64,000 nt of DNA from Novosphingobium sp. AP12 (GTDB lineage Bacteria; Pseudomonadota; Alphaproteobacteria; Sphingomonadales; Sphingomonadaceae), in contig NZ_AKKE01000040.1 in the NCBI RefSeq assembly GCF_000281975.1, forward strand, positions 1 through 64,000, read 5' to 3'. The position numbers were made by a program, and so were the translations under genes. Of the stretch, positions 9,087 to 17,984 are shown one piece after another. Each line of letters begins with the position of its first letter. The first letter of the stretch is position 1. The notes under the pieces are model-generated. The model was not told the DNA's origin. It made no database searches and saw only the letters and a list, made by a program, of their open reading frames with translations.

Positions 9087-10406
9087 TCAGTGCAGTTTGA
9101 GGCGGGGCCTCACGACGCGGTTGGCATGGCCCACGGCAATGAGCGCCGTGCCCTTGATCCAGCCGTGGATGGCGATGAGGTGCAGGCGGTAAAGCGAGAG
9201 GTAGATCAGCCGCGCCAGCCTGCCCTCCACCGCCATGCGACCGCCGACGAGATTGCCCATCAGCGTGCCCACGGTCGAGAACCGGCTGAGCGACACCAGC
9301 GAGCCGCGGTCCTGGTAATCGAAGGCTTTCAGCGGCCGGCCTTCCATCAGGCGCCTGAGGTTGTGGTACGCTGTCGTCGCCATCTGATGGGCCGCCTGCG
9401 CGCGCGGCGGGATCGGGCGGTCGCGGCCGGGGAGCAGGCAATAGGCGCAGTCGCCCAGCGCAAAAACCTTCGGGTCGGTCGCGCTCTGCAGCGTCGGAAG
9501 CACCACGACCTGCCCGGATCGCGAGGTTTCGAGCCCGTCCAGCCCGCCCGCGATCGGCCTGGCCTTGACGCCTGCAGCCCAGACCTGAAGATCGGCAGCG
9601 ATCATCTCGCCGCTGCCGGTCACCATGCCCTGCGCGGTGCTTTCGACGATGGGCGTCGCGGTGCGGACCCGCACGCCGAGGGTCTCAAGCTCGTGCCGGG
9701 CAGATTCGGCGAGCTTTTCCGGCAGCGCGGGCAGGATGCGCGGGCCCGCCTCGATCAGCGAGACTTCCAGGCGGCTGCGGTCGAACACTTCGAGCCCGTA
9801 GTGGCTGAGCGCATCGGCGGCGCTGAACAGTTCGGCTGCGAGTTCGACCCCGGTCGCGCCGCCCCCGACGATCGAGACACGCACCCGCGCGTCGCTGCCC
9901 CCATCGTTCGTCATGGCGCGCGATACCCGCAGGCACTGGTCGAGCAGGCGGTCCCGGAAGCGGTCGGCATCGACGCGGCGGTCGAGGAAGATGCAGTTCT
10001 CCTTCACCCCCGGCGTCCCGAAGTCGTTCGTGACCGAGCCATAGGCGAGCACGAGATAATCGTAGCGTAGCGTCTGCGGCCCGACCACTTCGCTGCCGCG
10101 GTCGTCGAGGATTGGGGCGAGGTGGATGCGCTGCGCGGCGCGGTCGATGCCCGCCAGCGATCCCTTGAAGTAGCGGTAGCCCCACCGGTAGCAATGCCCC
10201 CGGTAGCCCACCTCGTCGAGGTTCGCGTCCAGTGATCCCGCCGCGACCTCGTGCAGCAGCGGCTTCCAGATGTGGGTGCGGTTCTCGTCGACGAGAATGA
10301 TGTCGTGGCGCTTGCGGCCGTACCGCGCGCCCAGCCGCGTCGCGAGTTCAAGGCCGGCCGCGCCGCCACCGACGATCACGATCTGGGTCTTCTGCTGAGG
10401 CTGCAC
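9087..10406 (-). CDS. ndh: Type II NADH dehydrogenase (NDH-2)
   Basis: A 439-residue single-subunit flavoprotein that passes electrons from NADH to quinone without pumping protons. The FAD dinucleotide fold is 'QIVIVGGGAAGLELATRLG'. The NADH fold is 'VSIVGGGATGVELAAELF'. 'ATDPKVFALGDCAYC' is the conserved second FAD motif, and 'PPRAQAAHQMA' is typical of NDH-2. The C-terminus has the amphipathic, membrane-associating style. I chose a GTG start at 10406 because AAGGA lies 7 bases before it and the FAD fold begins six residues later; upstream in-frame codons look non-coding. It is divergent from PQQ glucose dehydrogenase, another quinone-reducing enzyme. Confidence 0.88.
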   Translation of the reverse strand: MQPQQKTQIVIVGGGAAGLELATRLGARYGRKRHDIILVDENRTHIWKPLLHEVAAGSLDANLDEVGYRGHCYRWGYRYFKGSLAGIDRAAQRIHLAPILDDRGSEVVGPQTLRYDYLVLAYGSVTNDFGTPGVKENCIFLDRRVDADRFRDRLLDQCLRVSRAMTNDGGSDARVRVSIVGGGATGVELAAELFSAADALSHYGLEVFDRSRLEVSLIEAGPRILPALPEKLAESARHELETLGVRVRTATPIVESTAQGMVTGSGEMIAADLQVWAAGVKARPIAGGLDGLETSRSGQVVVLPTLQSATDPKVFALGDCAYCLLPGRDRPIPPRAQAAHQMATTAYHNLRRLMEGRPLKAFDYQDRGSLVSLSRFSTVGTLMGNLVGGRMAVEGRLARLIYLSLYRLHLIAIHGWIKGTALIAVGHANRVVRPRLKLH

Positions 10407-10453
10407 GCTGCGTTCCTTGCCACGAATCCGGAGTGTCTTGTAGTCCGGCGATG

Positions 10454-10473
10454 TATGTACTAACTGGTACACA
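10454..10473. promoter_or_regulatory. Palindromic operator-like site
   Basis: TATGTAC-taactg-GTACACA is an inverted repeat with 6 of 7 matching positions (perfect core TGTAC/GTACA). It lies between the divergent ndh and gcd genes, 48 bases upstream of the ndh start and 109 before gcd. Size and symmetry resemble TetR-family operators, and a TetR gene lies at the end of the gcd-oprB run. The link is inference. Confidence 0.5.
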
Positions 10474-10581
10474 TGTGGGGCGGCGATGTCACCGCCCGTT
10501 TCTCGTTGCAGCCACGGCAGGCTCGAGCCGCAAGCAAGTGCGGCGCATACTGGCGCGTGCAAGAAAAGAAGGAGGTGCCGC

Positions 10582-13011
10582 ATGTCCGGCACGAATGACC
10601 GCGGCTCCCTGCTCGTCCGGGCCTGGCTGTTGCTGCTGGGGATCGTCATCCTCGCGGCGGGCCTGTTCCTGACGGTCGGCGGCGCCAAGCTCGTCAGCCT
10701 GGGCGGGAGCTTCTACTTCCTGCTGGCCGGCCTCGCCCTGCTCGCCTCGGGCTTCCTCATCGCCCGCCGCAAGCCGGTGGGCGCGCTGGTGTTCGGCGCG
10801 GTGTTCCTGCTGACGATCTTGTGGTCGCTCTGGGAAGTCGGGCTCGAGTTCTGGCCGCTGATCTCGCGCCTCTTGGCGCTGGGCGTGGGCATGACGGTGG
10901 TGACCCTCTCGCTGCCGCTGATGCGCCGCGCGCAGGGCTTGGCGCCGAACTGGCGCCCCGCCCTCGCCGTCGCCGCCGTCGTGGGCCTCGGCTCACTCGC
11001 CGGCGGTGCGGGCATGTTCGTGCCGCATCCGACCGTGCCTTTCGCCGGCACCGAGGCCGCGATGCTTCGCGTCGATCCCGCGCACGAGCAGAAGAACTGG
11101 GAGGCTTACGGCAACACCTCCGGCGGCAGCCGCTTCGCCGCGCTCGACGAGATCAATCGCGGCAACGTGGGCAACCTCAAGGTCGCCTGGACCTACCGCA
11201 CCGGCGACGTCGCGCAGAGCGACGGCAACGGCGCCGAGGACCAGAACACCCCGCTCCAGGTCGGCGACACCGTGTTCGTCTGCACGCCCCACAACAACGT
11301 CATCGCCCTCGACGCCGACACCGGCCGCGAGAAGTGGAAGACGCTCATCAACGCCCGCGCCTCGGTGTGGATGCGCTGCCGCGGCCTCGCCTACTTCGAC
11401 GCCCGCGCGCCGCTGCAGCAGCCCAGCGTGCCCGGCTCCACGCCGGTGACGGCAGCGCTCGTACCCGAGGGTGCGCCTTGCCAGCGCCGCATCCTGATGA
11501 ACACGATCAACGCCCAGCTCGTCGCACTCGATGCGGACACCGGCAAGTTCTGCCCCGGCTTCGGCGCCAATGGGCGCGTCGATCTCAAGGCGGGCCTCGG
11601 CGATGCGCCCGATCCGCAGTACCAGCTGACCTCCGCGCCGACGCTGGCAGGCACCACCGTCGTCGTCGGCGGCCGTGTTGCCGACAACGTGCAGACCGAC
11701 ATGCCCGGCGGCGTCATGCGCGGGTTCGACGTCGTGACCGGCAAGCTGCGTTGGGCCTTCGACCCCGGCAATCCGGCGATCACCGGCATGCCCGCGCCGG
11801 GCCAGACCTACACCCGTTCGACGCCCAACGTCTGGGCAGCGATGTCCTACGACCCGGCCTCCAACACCGTGTTCATGCCGGTGGGCAGCGCCTCGGTCGA
11901 CCTCTACGGCGTGACCCGCAGCGCGCTCGACCACAAGTATGGCGCCTCGATGCTCGCGCTCGACGCGACGACCGGCAAGGAAAAGTGGCACTACCAGACG
12001 GTCCACAACGACCTCTGGGACTTCGACCTGCCGATGCAGCCCACCTTCGTCGACTTCCCTGTCGCAGGGCGCGGCAAGGTTCCGGCGCTGGTCTTCGGGA
12101 CCAAGTCGGGCCAGCTCTACGTGCTCGACCGCGCCACCGGCCGGCCGCTCACCAAGGTGGTCGACACCAAGGTCAAGGCCGCCGACATCCCGAACGAGCC
12201 CTACTCGCTCACCCAGCCCAAGTCGGTGGGCATGCCGCAGATCGGCGCGCAGACGCTCACCGAAGCGGACATGTGGGGCGCCACGCCGTTCGACCAGCTG
12301 ATGTGCCGCATCGCCTTCAAGGGCATGCGCTACGAGGGGCTGTTCACCGCGCCGGGCACCGACAAGTCGCTCGCTTTCCCCGGCTCGCTGGGCGGCATGA
12401 ACTGGGGCGGCCTGTCGGTCGATCCCACCACCAACACCATCTTCGCCAACGACATGCGCCTTGGCCTGTGGGTCCAGATGTTCCCGCAGACGCTGGAGCA
12501 GAAGGCGGTCAAGTCATCGGGCGGCGAGTCCCCCAACACCGGCATGGGCAGCGTTCCCATGAAGGGCACGCCCTACTCGGTGACCAAGGACCGCTTCCTC
12601 TCGGTGCTCGGCATCCCGTGCCAGGCGCCGCCGTTCGGCACGCTGACGGCGGTCGACATGACCACGCGCAAGGTCAAGTGGCAGGTCCCGGTCGGCACCG
12701 TGGAGGACACCGGCCCGCTCGGCATCCGCATGGGCCTGCCGATCCCGGTCGGCATGCCGACGCTGGGCGGCACGCTGGCGACTCAGGGCGGCCTCGTCTT
12801 CATCGCCGGCACCCAAGACTTCTACCTGCGCGCGTTCGACTCAGGGAGCGGCAAGGAGTTGTGGAAGGGCCGCCTGCCCGTCGGCAGCCAGGGCGGACCG
12901 ATGACCTACAAGTCCCCGCGCACCGGCAGGCAGTACGTGGTCATCACCGCCGGCGGCGCCCGCCAGTCGCCCCAGCGCGGCGACTACGTGATCGCTTACA
13001 AGCTGCCGTGA
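10582..13011 (+). CDS. gcd: Membrane-bound PQQ-dependent glucose dehydrogenase
   Basis: An 809-residue quinoprotein that oxidises glucose (or related aldoses) to gluconolactone in the periplasm and feeds electrons to ubiquinone. The first ~150 residues hold about five membrane helices, beginning 'LLVRAWLLLLGIVILAAGLF', as in Gcd. The rest is the eight-bladed PQQ propeller, with repeated 'DADTGREKWK', 'LDATTGKEKWHYQTVHNDLW' and 'DSGSGKELWKGRLP' W-motifs. 'VHNDLWDFDLP' and 'GGMNWGG' are family landmarks. The ATG at 10582 follows GGAGGT; an upstream in-frame ATG at 10486 has no support. PQQ synthesis genes are not in the window. The OprB porin follows in the same direction. Confidence 0.93.
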   Translation: MSGTNDRGSLLVRAWLLLLGIVILAAGLFLTVGGAKLVSLGGSFYFLLAGLALLASGFLIARRKPVGALVFGAVFLLTILWSLWEVGLEFWPLISRLLALGVGMTVVTLSLPLMRRAQGLAPNWRPALAVAAVVGLGSLAGGAGMFVPHPTVPFAGTEAAMLRVDPAHEQKNWEAYGNTSGGSRFAALDEINRGNVGNLKVAWTYRTGDVAQSDGNGAEDQNTPLQVGDTVFVCTPHNNVIALDADTGREKWKTLINARASVWMRCRGLAYFDARAPLQQPSVPGSTPVTAALVPEGAPCQRRILMNTINAQLVALDADTGKFCPGFGANGRVDLKAGLGDAPDPQYQLTSAPTLAGTTVVVGGRVADNVQTDMPGGVMRGFDVVTGKLRWAFDPGNPAITGMPAPGQTYTRSTPNVWAAMSYDPASNTVFMPVGSASVDLYGVTRSALDHKYGASMLALDATTGKEKWHYQTVHNDLWDFDLPMQPTFVDFPVAGRGKVPALVFGTKSGQLYVLDRATGRPLTKVVDTKVKAADIPNEPYSLTQPKSVGMPQIGAQTLTEADMWGATPFDQLMCRIAFKGMRYEGLFTAPGTDKSLAFPGSLGGMNWGGLSVDPTTNTIFANDMRLGLWVQMFPQTLEQKAVKSSGGESPNTGMGSVPMKGTPYSVTKDRFLSVLGIPCQAPPFGTLTAVDMTTRKVKWQVPVGTVEDTGPLGIRMGLPIPVGMPTLGGTLATQGGLVFIAGTQDFYLRAFDSGSGKELWKGRLPVGSQGGPMTYKSPRTGRQYVVITAGGARQSPQRGDYVIAYKLP

Positions 13012-13018
13012 GGCGCAA

Positions 13019-13049
13019 GGGGCGGGCCTCAGGGTCCGTCCCGTTTTTT
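13019..13049 (+). terminator. Intrinsic terminator or attenuator between gcd and oprB
   Basis: A 10-bp GC-rich stem with two G-U pairs and a 4-base loop is followed by G and six T. It ends 17 bases before the oprB start and could lower oprB expression relative to gcd. Confidence 0.65.
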
Positions 13050-13066
13050 CCGAACAGGAGGGGGCC

Positions 13067-14425
13067 ATGCGCCGCCGCATCACTCTACTCGCGCTGGCCG
13101 GTGGCTGCGCGCTGACCGCCGCCGCCCCTGCATGGGCCGACGACGCTGCTGCCGACGATCAGCCGACCGCCAAGCCCGCTGCCACCACCACCGCCCCGCA
13201 TGCCGCCGCGACGGCGAAGCCGCCGCAGGCCCGTCACCCGCGCGACACGGCTACGGGCGATTGGGGCGGCTTGCGCACCCGGCTCAAGGACGCTGGCGTG
13301 AGCATCCGCGCGGACTACGTTTCGGAGACCTTCTCCGCCGTCGACGGAGGGCTGCGCCGCGGCACGGCCTATACCCAGCAGATCCGGGCGGGCGCCGACT
13401 TCGACATGGACAGGATCGCCGGCTTATCCGGCGGCACCATCCACCTGACCCTCAACGATCGGCGCGGCGTGGGCCTCTCGTCCGACTTCGTGGGCAACCG
13501 CCTGCCCATCCAGGAAGCCGCTGGCGGCCCTTACGCCCGCCTTAGCGAAGCGAGCTACGAGCAGGACATCGACGGCGGCAGGCTCAACCTGCGCGTGGGT
13601 TTCTTCGCCATGGGCAACGACCTGGGCGGCATGCCGATCGGCTGCAATCTGGTAAATGCGGCGTTCTGCGCGCATCCCCTCTCGATGTCGGGCAACAGCG
13701 GGTGGTACAACTACCCCAACGCCCGCTGGGGCGCTGCCGTGCGCTACCGGCTACGCCCCGACCTCGCGATCCGTACCGGCGTCTATCAGGTGAACCCCCG
13801 CCTCGGCGAGGAGGAGAACGCCTTCAAGCCCTTCGTCGGCGGTACGACCGGCGTCCTGCTCCCGATCGAGGCCGAGTACGATCCCGGCACCGCGCCCGGC
13901 AGTCACGCCATGCCCGGCCACTACAAGCTGGGCTTCTACTACGACACCTCGACCGCACCCCGGCAGGCAAACCCCGGCACGGTCGGCGGCCGTTTCGGCG
14001 GCTACATCCTCGCCGACCAGATGATCCTGCGCGACGGCGGCGACAACGGCGCACGGGGCCTGTCGGTCTTCGGCCAGTTCACCGCCAACCCTGAGGCCTC
14101 CGCCCAGATCACCCGGTGGTACGCGGCCGGCCTCGTCAAGATCGGCACCTTCGCGGGCCGCGATGCCGACACCGTGGCGCTCGGCGTCGTCCACGCGCAG
14201 GTCAACGAACGCCTCCGCGCCGCCCATGCCGATGCGCCCGCAGCGGAGGGCTACGCCAGCCTCCCACAGGGCGAGACCGCCATCGAGCTGAGCTACGGCT
14301 TCCAGGTCCGCCGCTGGCTGAGCATCCGGCCGGACGTGCAGTACATCGCCGATCCCGGCGCCTTCAGCTACCGCGAGACCGACAATGCGCTGGCGCTGGG
14401 CGTTCAGGTCAAGATGCAGATCTGA
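13067..14425 (+). CDS. oprB: OprB-family carbohydrate porin
   Basis: A 452-residue outer membrane porin. A signal peptide ends near 'APAWAD', and a low-complexity Ala/Pro/Thr linker spans about residues 25-60. 'ATGDWGGLRTRLKDAGVS' is the OprB N-terminal signature, and 'WYNYPNARWGAAVRYRL' is also typical. The last strand ends 'ALGVQVKMQI'. Its position just after gcd suggests that it supplies sugar to the periplasmic dehydrogenase. A strong AGGAGG precedes the ATG. Confidence 0.87.
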   Translation: MRRRITLLALAGGCALTAAAPAWADDAAADDQPTAKPAATTTAPHAAATAKPPQARHPRDTATGDWGGLRTRLKDAGVSIRADYVSETFSAVDGGLRRGTAYTQQIRAGADFDMDRIAGLSGGTIHLTLNDRRGVGLSSDFVGNRLPIQEAAGGPYARLSEASYEQDIDGGRLNLRVGFFAMGNDLGGMPIGCNLVNAAFCAHPLSMSGNSGWYNYPNARWGAAVRYRLRPDLAIRTGVYQVNPRLGEEENAFKPFVGGTTGVLLPIEAEYDPGTAPGSHAMPGHYKLGFYYDTSTAPRQANPGTVGGRFGGYILADQMILRDGGDNGARGLSVFGQFTANPEASAQITRWYAAGLVKIGTFAGRDADTVALGVVHAQVNERLRAAHADAPAAEGYASLPQGETAIELSYGFQVRRWLSIRPDVQYIADPGAFSYRETDNALALGVQVKMQI

Positions 14426-14476
14426 GACGATACACCCCATTGCCCGCGCGGCCCTGCTGAGGCCATAGGGACGACC

Positions 14477-15094
14477 ATGAAAGCCACCAGCTTCACCGAA
14501 CGCAATCGGCAGGACATCATCAAGGTCGCCACTGCCCACTTCGCCGACAAGGGCTTCGCCGGTGCCCGCGTCGACGAGATCGCGGCGGCGACGGCGACTT
14601 CCAAGCGCATGATCTACTACCACTTCGAGAGCAAGGAGGGCCTCTACCGGGCCGTTCTGACCGAAGCCTATCGCGGCATCCGCTCGGCCGAACTGGACGC
14701 AGGGCTGGAGGACATGCCGCCCCTCGCCGCGCTGGAACGGCTGACGGCGCTGACCTTTGACTACCATTTCCACCACCCCGAACTCGTCCGCCTGGTGATG
14801 GACGAGAACATGCGCCGCGCCCCTCACGTGGGCAGCGTGGTGGAGGCGCACAACGAAATGGTCCTGCCCAGCACCCGCGCCCTGATCGAGCGCGGCGTGG
14901 AAGATGGTAGCTTCCGACCGGGCATCGACGCCGTCGATCTGCACATGACCATCAGCGCACTCGCGTTCTACTTCGTGTCCAACCGCTATACTTTCGCCGC
15001 GCTGTTCAAGGCCGATACCATGAGCGAGGAAGCCGCCGCCCGCCGGCGCGCGCAGGTGGTCGCGACCGTGCTGGCCTATTGCCGCGCAGCCTAG
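14477..15094 (+). CDS. TetR/AcrR-family transcriptional regulator
   Basis: A 205-residue repressor-type protein. The N-terminal HTH runs through 'IIKVATAHFADKGFAGARVDEIA' with recognition helix region 'ATATSKRMIYYHFESKEGLY'. The C-terminal ligand domain contains 'DYHFHHPELVRLVMDENM', similar to RutR-like TetR proteins. AGGGACGACC precedes the ATG. It lies 51 bp after oprB and before the sterol-desaturase-like gene. Either flank could be its target: the ndh/gcd palindrome or the repeats at 15212-15262. Confidence 0.88.
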   Translation: MKATSFTERNRQDIIKVATAHFADKGFAGARVDEIAAATATSKRMIYYHFESKEGLYRAVLTEAYRGIRSAELDAGLEDMPPLAALERLTALTFDYHFHHPELVRLVMDENMRRAPHVGSVVEAHNEMVLPSTRALIERGVEDGSFRPGIDAVDLHMTISALAFYFVSNRYTFAALFKADTMSEEAAARRRAQVVATVLAYCRAA

Positions 15095-15211
15095 TGGCGA
15101 AATCGCAGCGCAACATTATGACGGCCCGCCGCCCCACCGGGAATCCACCGGGCCTTACTTCGTTCGAACCGCACAACAGATACGATATAAGCTGGACGAA
15201 TCGCGGCGCTC

Positions 15212-15262
15212 GTATTACCATGTTGCCAATTAGTATTACCTACATGGTTGACCAAGTATTAC
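15212..15262. repeat. Three phased GTATTAC direct repeats
   Basis: GTATTAC occurs at 15212, 15233 and 15256, spaced 21 and 23 bp, that is about two helical turns. Between copies two and three lies tggttgacca, whose outer arms TGGT/ACCA are inverted. The last copy ends 13 bases before the ATG of the sterol-desaturase-like gene. This looks like a multi-site operator. The surrounding 15095-15275 gap is locally AT-rich and holds no gene. Confidence 0.5.
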
Positions 15263-15275
15263 GAGGGCTCGGCGT

Positions 15276-16268
15276 ATGGAAGGCGTTCGCGTAGGTAACA
15301 GGATCATCGGCGCCCAGGCGCCGGTAACCATCGGTTGGGAAAACATTCCCAAGGTGGAAGGCAACCGGTTGAAGGTCCTCTTCTTCACCTGGTTCCAACC
15401 TGCGGTACTCTTCGCTCTGATCGCGTTCTGGTACTACGCGCCCAATTCGATCGCCAAGGCATCGACGGCGATCGGCATCGGCCTCGGCTTCCAGGTGCTC
15501 CTGCTGGGAATGGAATGGGCCTTCCCGCGCCACGAGAGCTGGACCCTGACTTGGAAGGAACTCGTCACCGACCTGTTCTACGTAGGGCTTGGCTACACTT
15601 TCCTGCGCATGATCGACGGCTACATCGGCGGCGACGTCATGATCGAGGCCGTCCAGAAATCCTTCCACTGGGACAAGTTCGCCTGGTTCACGGGTATGCC
15701 GCTGCTGCTGCAGGCATTCTTCATCTCGTTCATCTTCGATTTCGGGCAGTACTGGATGCATCGCGGCATGCATAACTGGTATCCGCTCTGGCTGCCCCAT
15801 TCGGTGCATCACTACATCACCCAGCTGAACATCAACAAGGGCGCGGTCGGCAACCCCGTCGAGTTGTTCCTGATCGGCCTCGGCATCGGCGGGTTCTTCG
15901 ACTTCGTGCCGAGGGCCTTCCTTCTCGCCGGTGCGGTGGGCCTTGCGGTCGGAAGCTACCAGCACATCAACGTGCGCTTCAACTCGCCGCGCTGGTGGCG
16001 CTTCCTGTTCAACACGACCGAGCATCACAGCATGCACCACTCGCAGGACTTCGAAGCCACCCGCAGCAACTATTCCGGCACTTGGATCTTCATCGACCGC
16101 ATGTTCGGCACCTGCCTCGACGGCGAAGCGGAACTGCTGGGCATGGAAGGCGGCCGCCGCATGGGCATCCGCGAGCAGATGACCTTCCCCTTCACCGAAG
16201 GCTGGAAGTCGCTCAAGCAGCGCTTCGGCAAGCAGCCATTCGCCGAGACGGCGGTCCCGGCCGAGTAA
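15276..16268 (+). CDS. Sterol desaturase / fatty acid hydroxylase family membrane protein
   Basis: A 330-residue integral membrane di-iron enzyme. Histidine boxes are visible in order: 'HRGMH', 'HSVHH' and 'HHSMHH'. About four to six hydrophobic helices include 'VLFFTWFQPAVLFALIAFWYY' in two parts, and 'FFISFIFDFGQYW'. The family hydroxylates or desaturates lipids, carotenoids or sterol-like molecules at the cytoplasmic membrane. The substrate is unknown. A CGAGGGC stretch precedes the ATG, and the phased repeats just upstream suggest specific regulation. Confidence 0.87.
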   Translation: MEGVRVGNRIIGAQAPVTIGWENIPKVEGNRLKVLFFTWFQPAVLFALIAFWYYAPNSIAKASTAIGIGLGFQVLLLGMEWAFPRHESWTLTWKELVTDLFYVGLGYTFLRMIDGYIGGDVMIEAVQKSFHWDKFAWFTGMPLLLQAFFISFIFDFGQYWMHRGMHNWYPLWLPHSVHHYITQLNINKGAVGNPVELFLIGLGIGGFFDFVPRAFLLAGAVGLAVGSYQHINVRFNSPRWWRFLFNTTEHHSMHHSQDFEATRSNYSGTWIFIDRMFGTCLDGEAELLGMEGGRRMGIREQMTFPFTEGWKSLKQRFGKQPFAETAVPAE

Positions 16269-16397
16269 CGGGACCGGCTCGCCCGGTAACGCCCACACAC
16301 CCCATCTGTCACGCCCCGGCCGCCGCGGCGACCGAGCGGTCCTGCCTGAGCCCTGCCGCCGTGGCGGCATCGGAAAACTCTCCCGACTGGAGATCAC

Positions 16398-17015
16398 ATG
16401 AACTCGCGTTACATAGACTGGATCTGGCACATCCGGGGCAGTCTGGCGCTCGCTCCCCAGCAATCGAGCGACGAAGCCTTCGACAGGCTCCGCCCCCTGT
16501 TCCGCGAGACCGGCACCAGCCACGAGCAGGACAGCGACACTCTGACCTTCCGCAAGAAGGACCAGGCGGCGCAGGACAAGATGGCCGTGTTCGACGGCGG
16601 CGTCCTGCAGGTCGAACGGGGCGAGGCCGGATCGGTTCTGCAGTATCACCTGACCAGCCGGGCCTTGCTGTTCTGTTTCCTCGCCCCTCTGCTGTTCCTT
16701 GCCTTCGGACATCTGACCATGGCGATCGGCAAGTTCGAAAAACCTGCCGCCAAGACCGAAGAGAAGAAGAAGCCGGAAAAGGCACAGGCACCGATGAACC
16801 CGATCGACAAGTTCCTGGGCGCGCCCGCGCCGGATTCGCCCGAAAAGAAGAAAGCGGACAAGGCGAAGGAAAAGGCCGAGGACAAGGAGGACGAACACTC
16901 GCCCACGACCGCCTATGTCTTCGCCTCGATCTTCGCCGTGCTCTATGTCATCGGCCGCATTCTCGAAGATCGGAAGATCAAGAACCTGTTCAGAAAGAAG
17001 TTGCTGCAGGCGTAG
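16398..17015 (+). CDS. Uncharacterised two-helix membrane protein with charged linker
   Basis: A 205-residue protein that I do not recognise as a family. Residues 1-85 are soluble, with 'TLTFRKKDQAAQDKMAVFDGGVLQV'-like beta content. A hydrophobic helix lies at about 90-110 ('ALLFCFLAPLLFLAFGHLTM'). A Lys/Glu-rich linker follows, then a second helix near 'AYVFASIFAVLYVIGRIL' and a basic tail. GGAGATCAC before the ATG is a good ribosome site. Homologous-looking proteins are usually annotated as hypothetical. It stands between the hydroxylase and the MpaB-type gene in the same direction. Confidence 0.7.
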   Translation: MNSRYIDWIWHIRGSLALAPQQSSDEAFDRLRPLFRETGTSHEQDSDTLTFRKKDQAAQDKMAVFDGGVLQVERGEAGSVLQYHLTSRALLFCFLAPLLFLAFGHLTMAIGKFEKPAAKTEEKKKPEKAQAPMNPIDKFLGAPAPDSPEKKKADKAKEKAEDKEDEHSPTTAYVFASIFAVLYVIGRILEDRKIKNLFRKKLLQA

Positions 17016-17156
17016 ACCCGTCGGCGATCGGGAAACCGGCCGTCCATACCTGCGCAAGTCCGGCCTGATGTCGATCTCGGCTGACCGACCGCGTACCGCC
17101 GGGATGCAGCGAATACCCTGGTGGTTCGTTGGATCACCATGCGACCCTCCGTTTCC

Positions 17157-17984
17157 ATGTCCGACCCGATCAAGCAGGCCATTCGACGCCGGGTGGTCGG
17201 CATATTCAACGACACCGAACGGGGCGAGCAGCCGGTGGCGAGGAGTTCGAACGCGCTGTTCGATCGCACCTCGATCGCCTGGCGCGTCCACGGCGACGTG
17301 GGCACCATGATGGTGGGAGGCATCGCCGGCCTCCTCATGCAGATGCTCCACCCCAGCGTCCTCGCGGGGGTCTGGGATCACTCCAACTTTCGCGCCGACA
17401 TGCATGGCCGTCTTCGCCGCACGGCCCGCTTCATCGCCACCACGACTTATGCCGACCGTGCCCAGGCCGAGGCGCTGATGAAACGCGTGCGCGCCATTCA
17501 TGACGGAGTGAAAGGCGAACTGCCCGATGGCACACCTTACGAGGCGAATGATCCCTCTCTCCTGGCATGGGTCCATGTCACCGAGACCCGCAGCTTCCTC
17601 GATGCGTGGATCCGCTACGGCGAGCCGTGGATGTCCCGCCCGGATCAGGACAGGTACTTCGCGGAGATGGCATCGATCGGGAGCAAGATGGGCGCGTACC
17701 CAGTGCCTCGCTCACGCCTCGAGGCGGACCGCCTGATCGGTGCCATGCGCCCGCATCTGAAGGCGGATGAGCGAACCGCCGAAGTTGCGAGGCTGATCCT
17801 TCACGCCCCCACGTCCAAAGGGCTGGCAGCGCTGCCGGGAAGGCTCGCCGCTCAGGCCGGCGTCGATCTCTTGCCCCGCTGGGCCCGCGAACTTCATGGC
17901 CTCTCGCCGGCTCCCCTCGAAAAGCCGCTGGTTCGCGCCGGCACGCTGGGCGTGGCCCAGGCACTGCGCTGGGCATTCCGGTGA
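17157..17984 (+). CDS. MpaB/DUF2236-type oxygenase-like protein
   Basis: A 275-residue protein with the DUF2236 (MpaB/latex-clearing-protein-like) signature: 'RVHGDVGTMMVGGIAGLLMQ', 'MLHPSVLAGVWDHSNFR' and 'WVHVTETRSFLDAWIRYG'. Members include heme-dependent Lcp enzymes, but most are uncharacterised; conserved His residues here could bind a heme or metal. Start choice is weak: a GTG at 17121 and an ATG at 17139 are in frame, and none has a clear Shine-Dalgarno. The stop overlaps the next ATG by one base, so the two genes are probably translationally coupled. Confidence 0.82.
   Translation: MSDPIKQAIRRRVVGIFNDTERGEQPVARSSNALFDRTSIAWRVHGDVGTMMVGGIAGLLMQMLHPSVLAGVWDHSNFRADMHGRLRRTARFIATTTYADRAQAEALMKRVRAIHDGVKGELPDGTPYEANDPSLLAWVHVTETRSFLDAWIRYGEPWMSRPDQDRYFAEMASIGSKMGAYPVPRSRLEADRLIGAMRPHLKADERTAEVARLILHAPTSKGLAALPGRLAAQAGVDLLPRWARELHGLSPAPLEKPLVRAGTLGVAQALRWAFR

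Noticed and set aside
10821..13115. Plus-strand open frame of ~760 codons inside gcd
   Set aside because: It is a frame-shifted shadow of glucose dehydrogenase, rich in Arg/His, without motifs.
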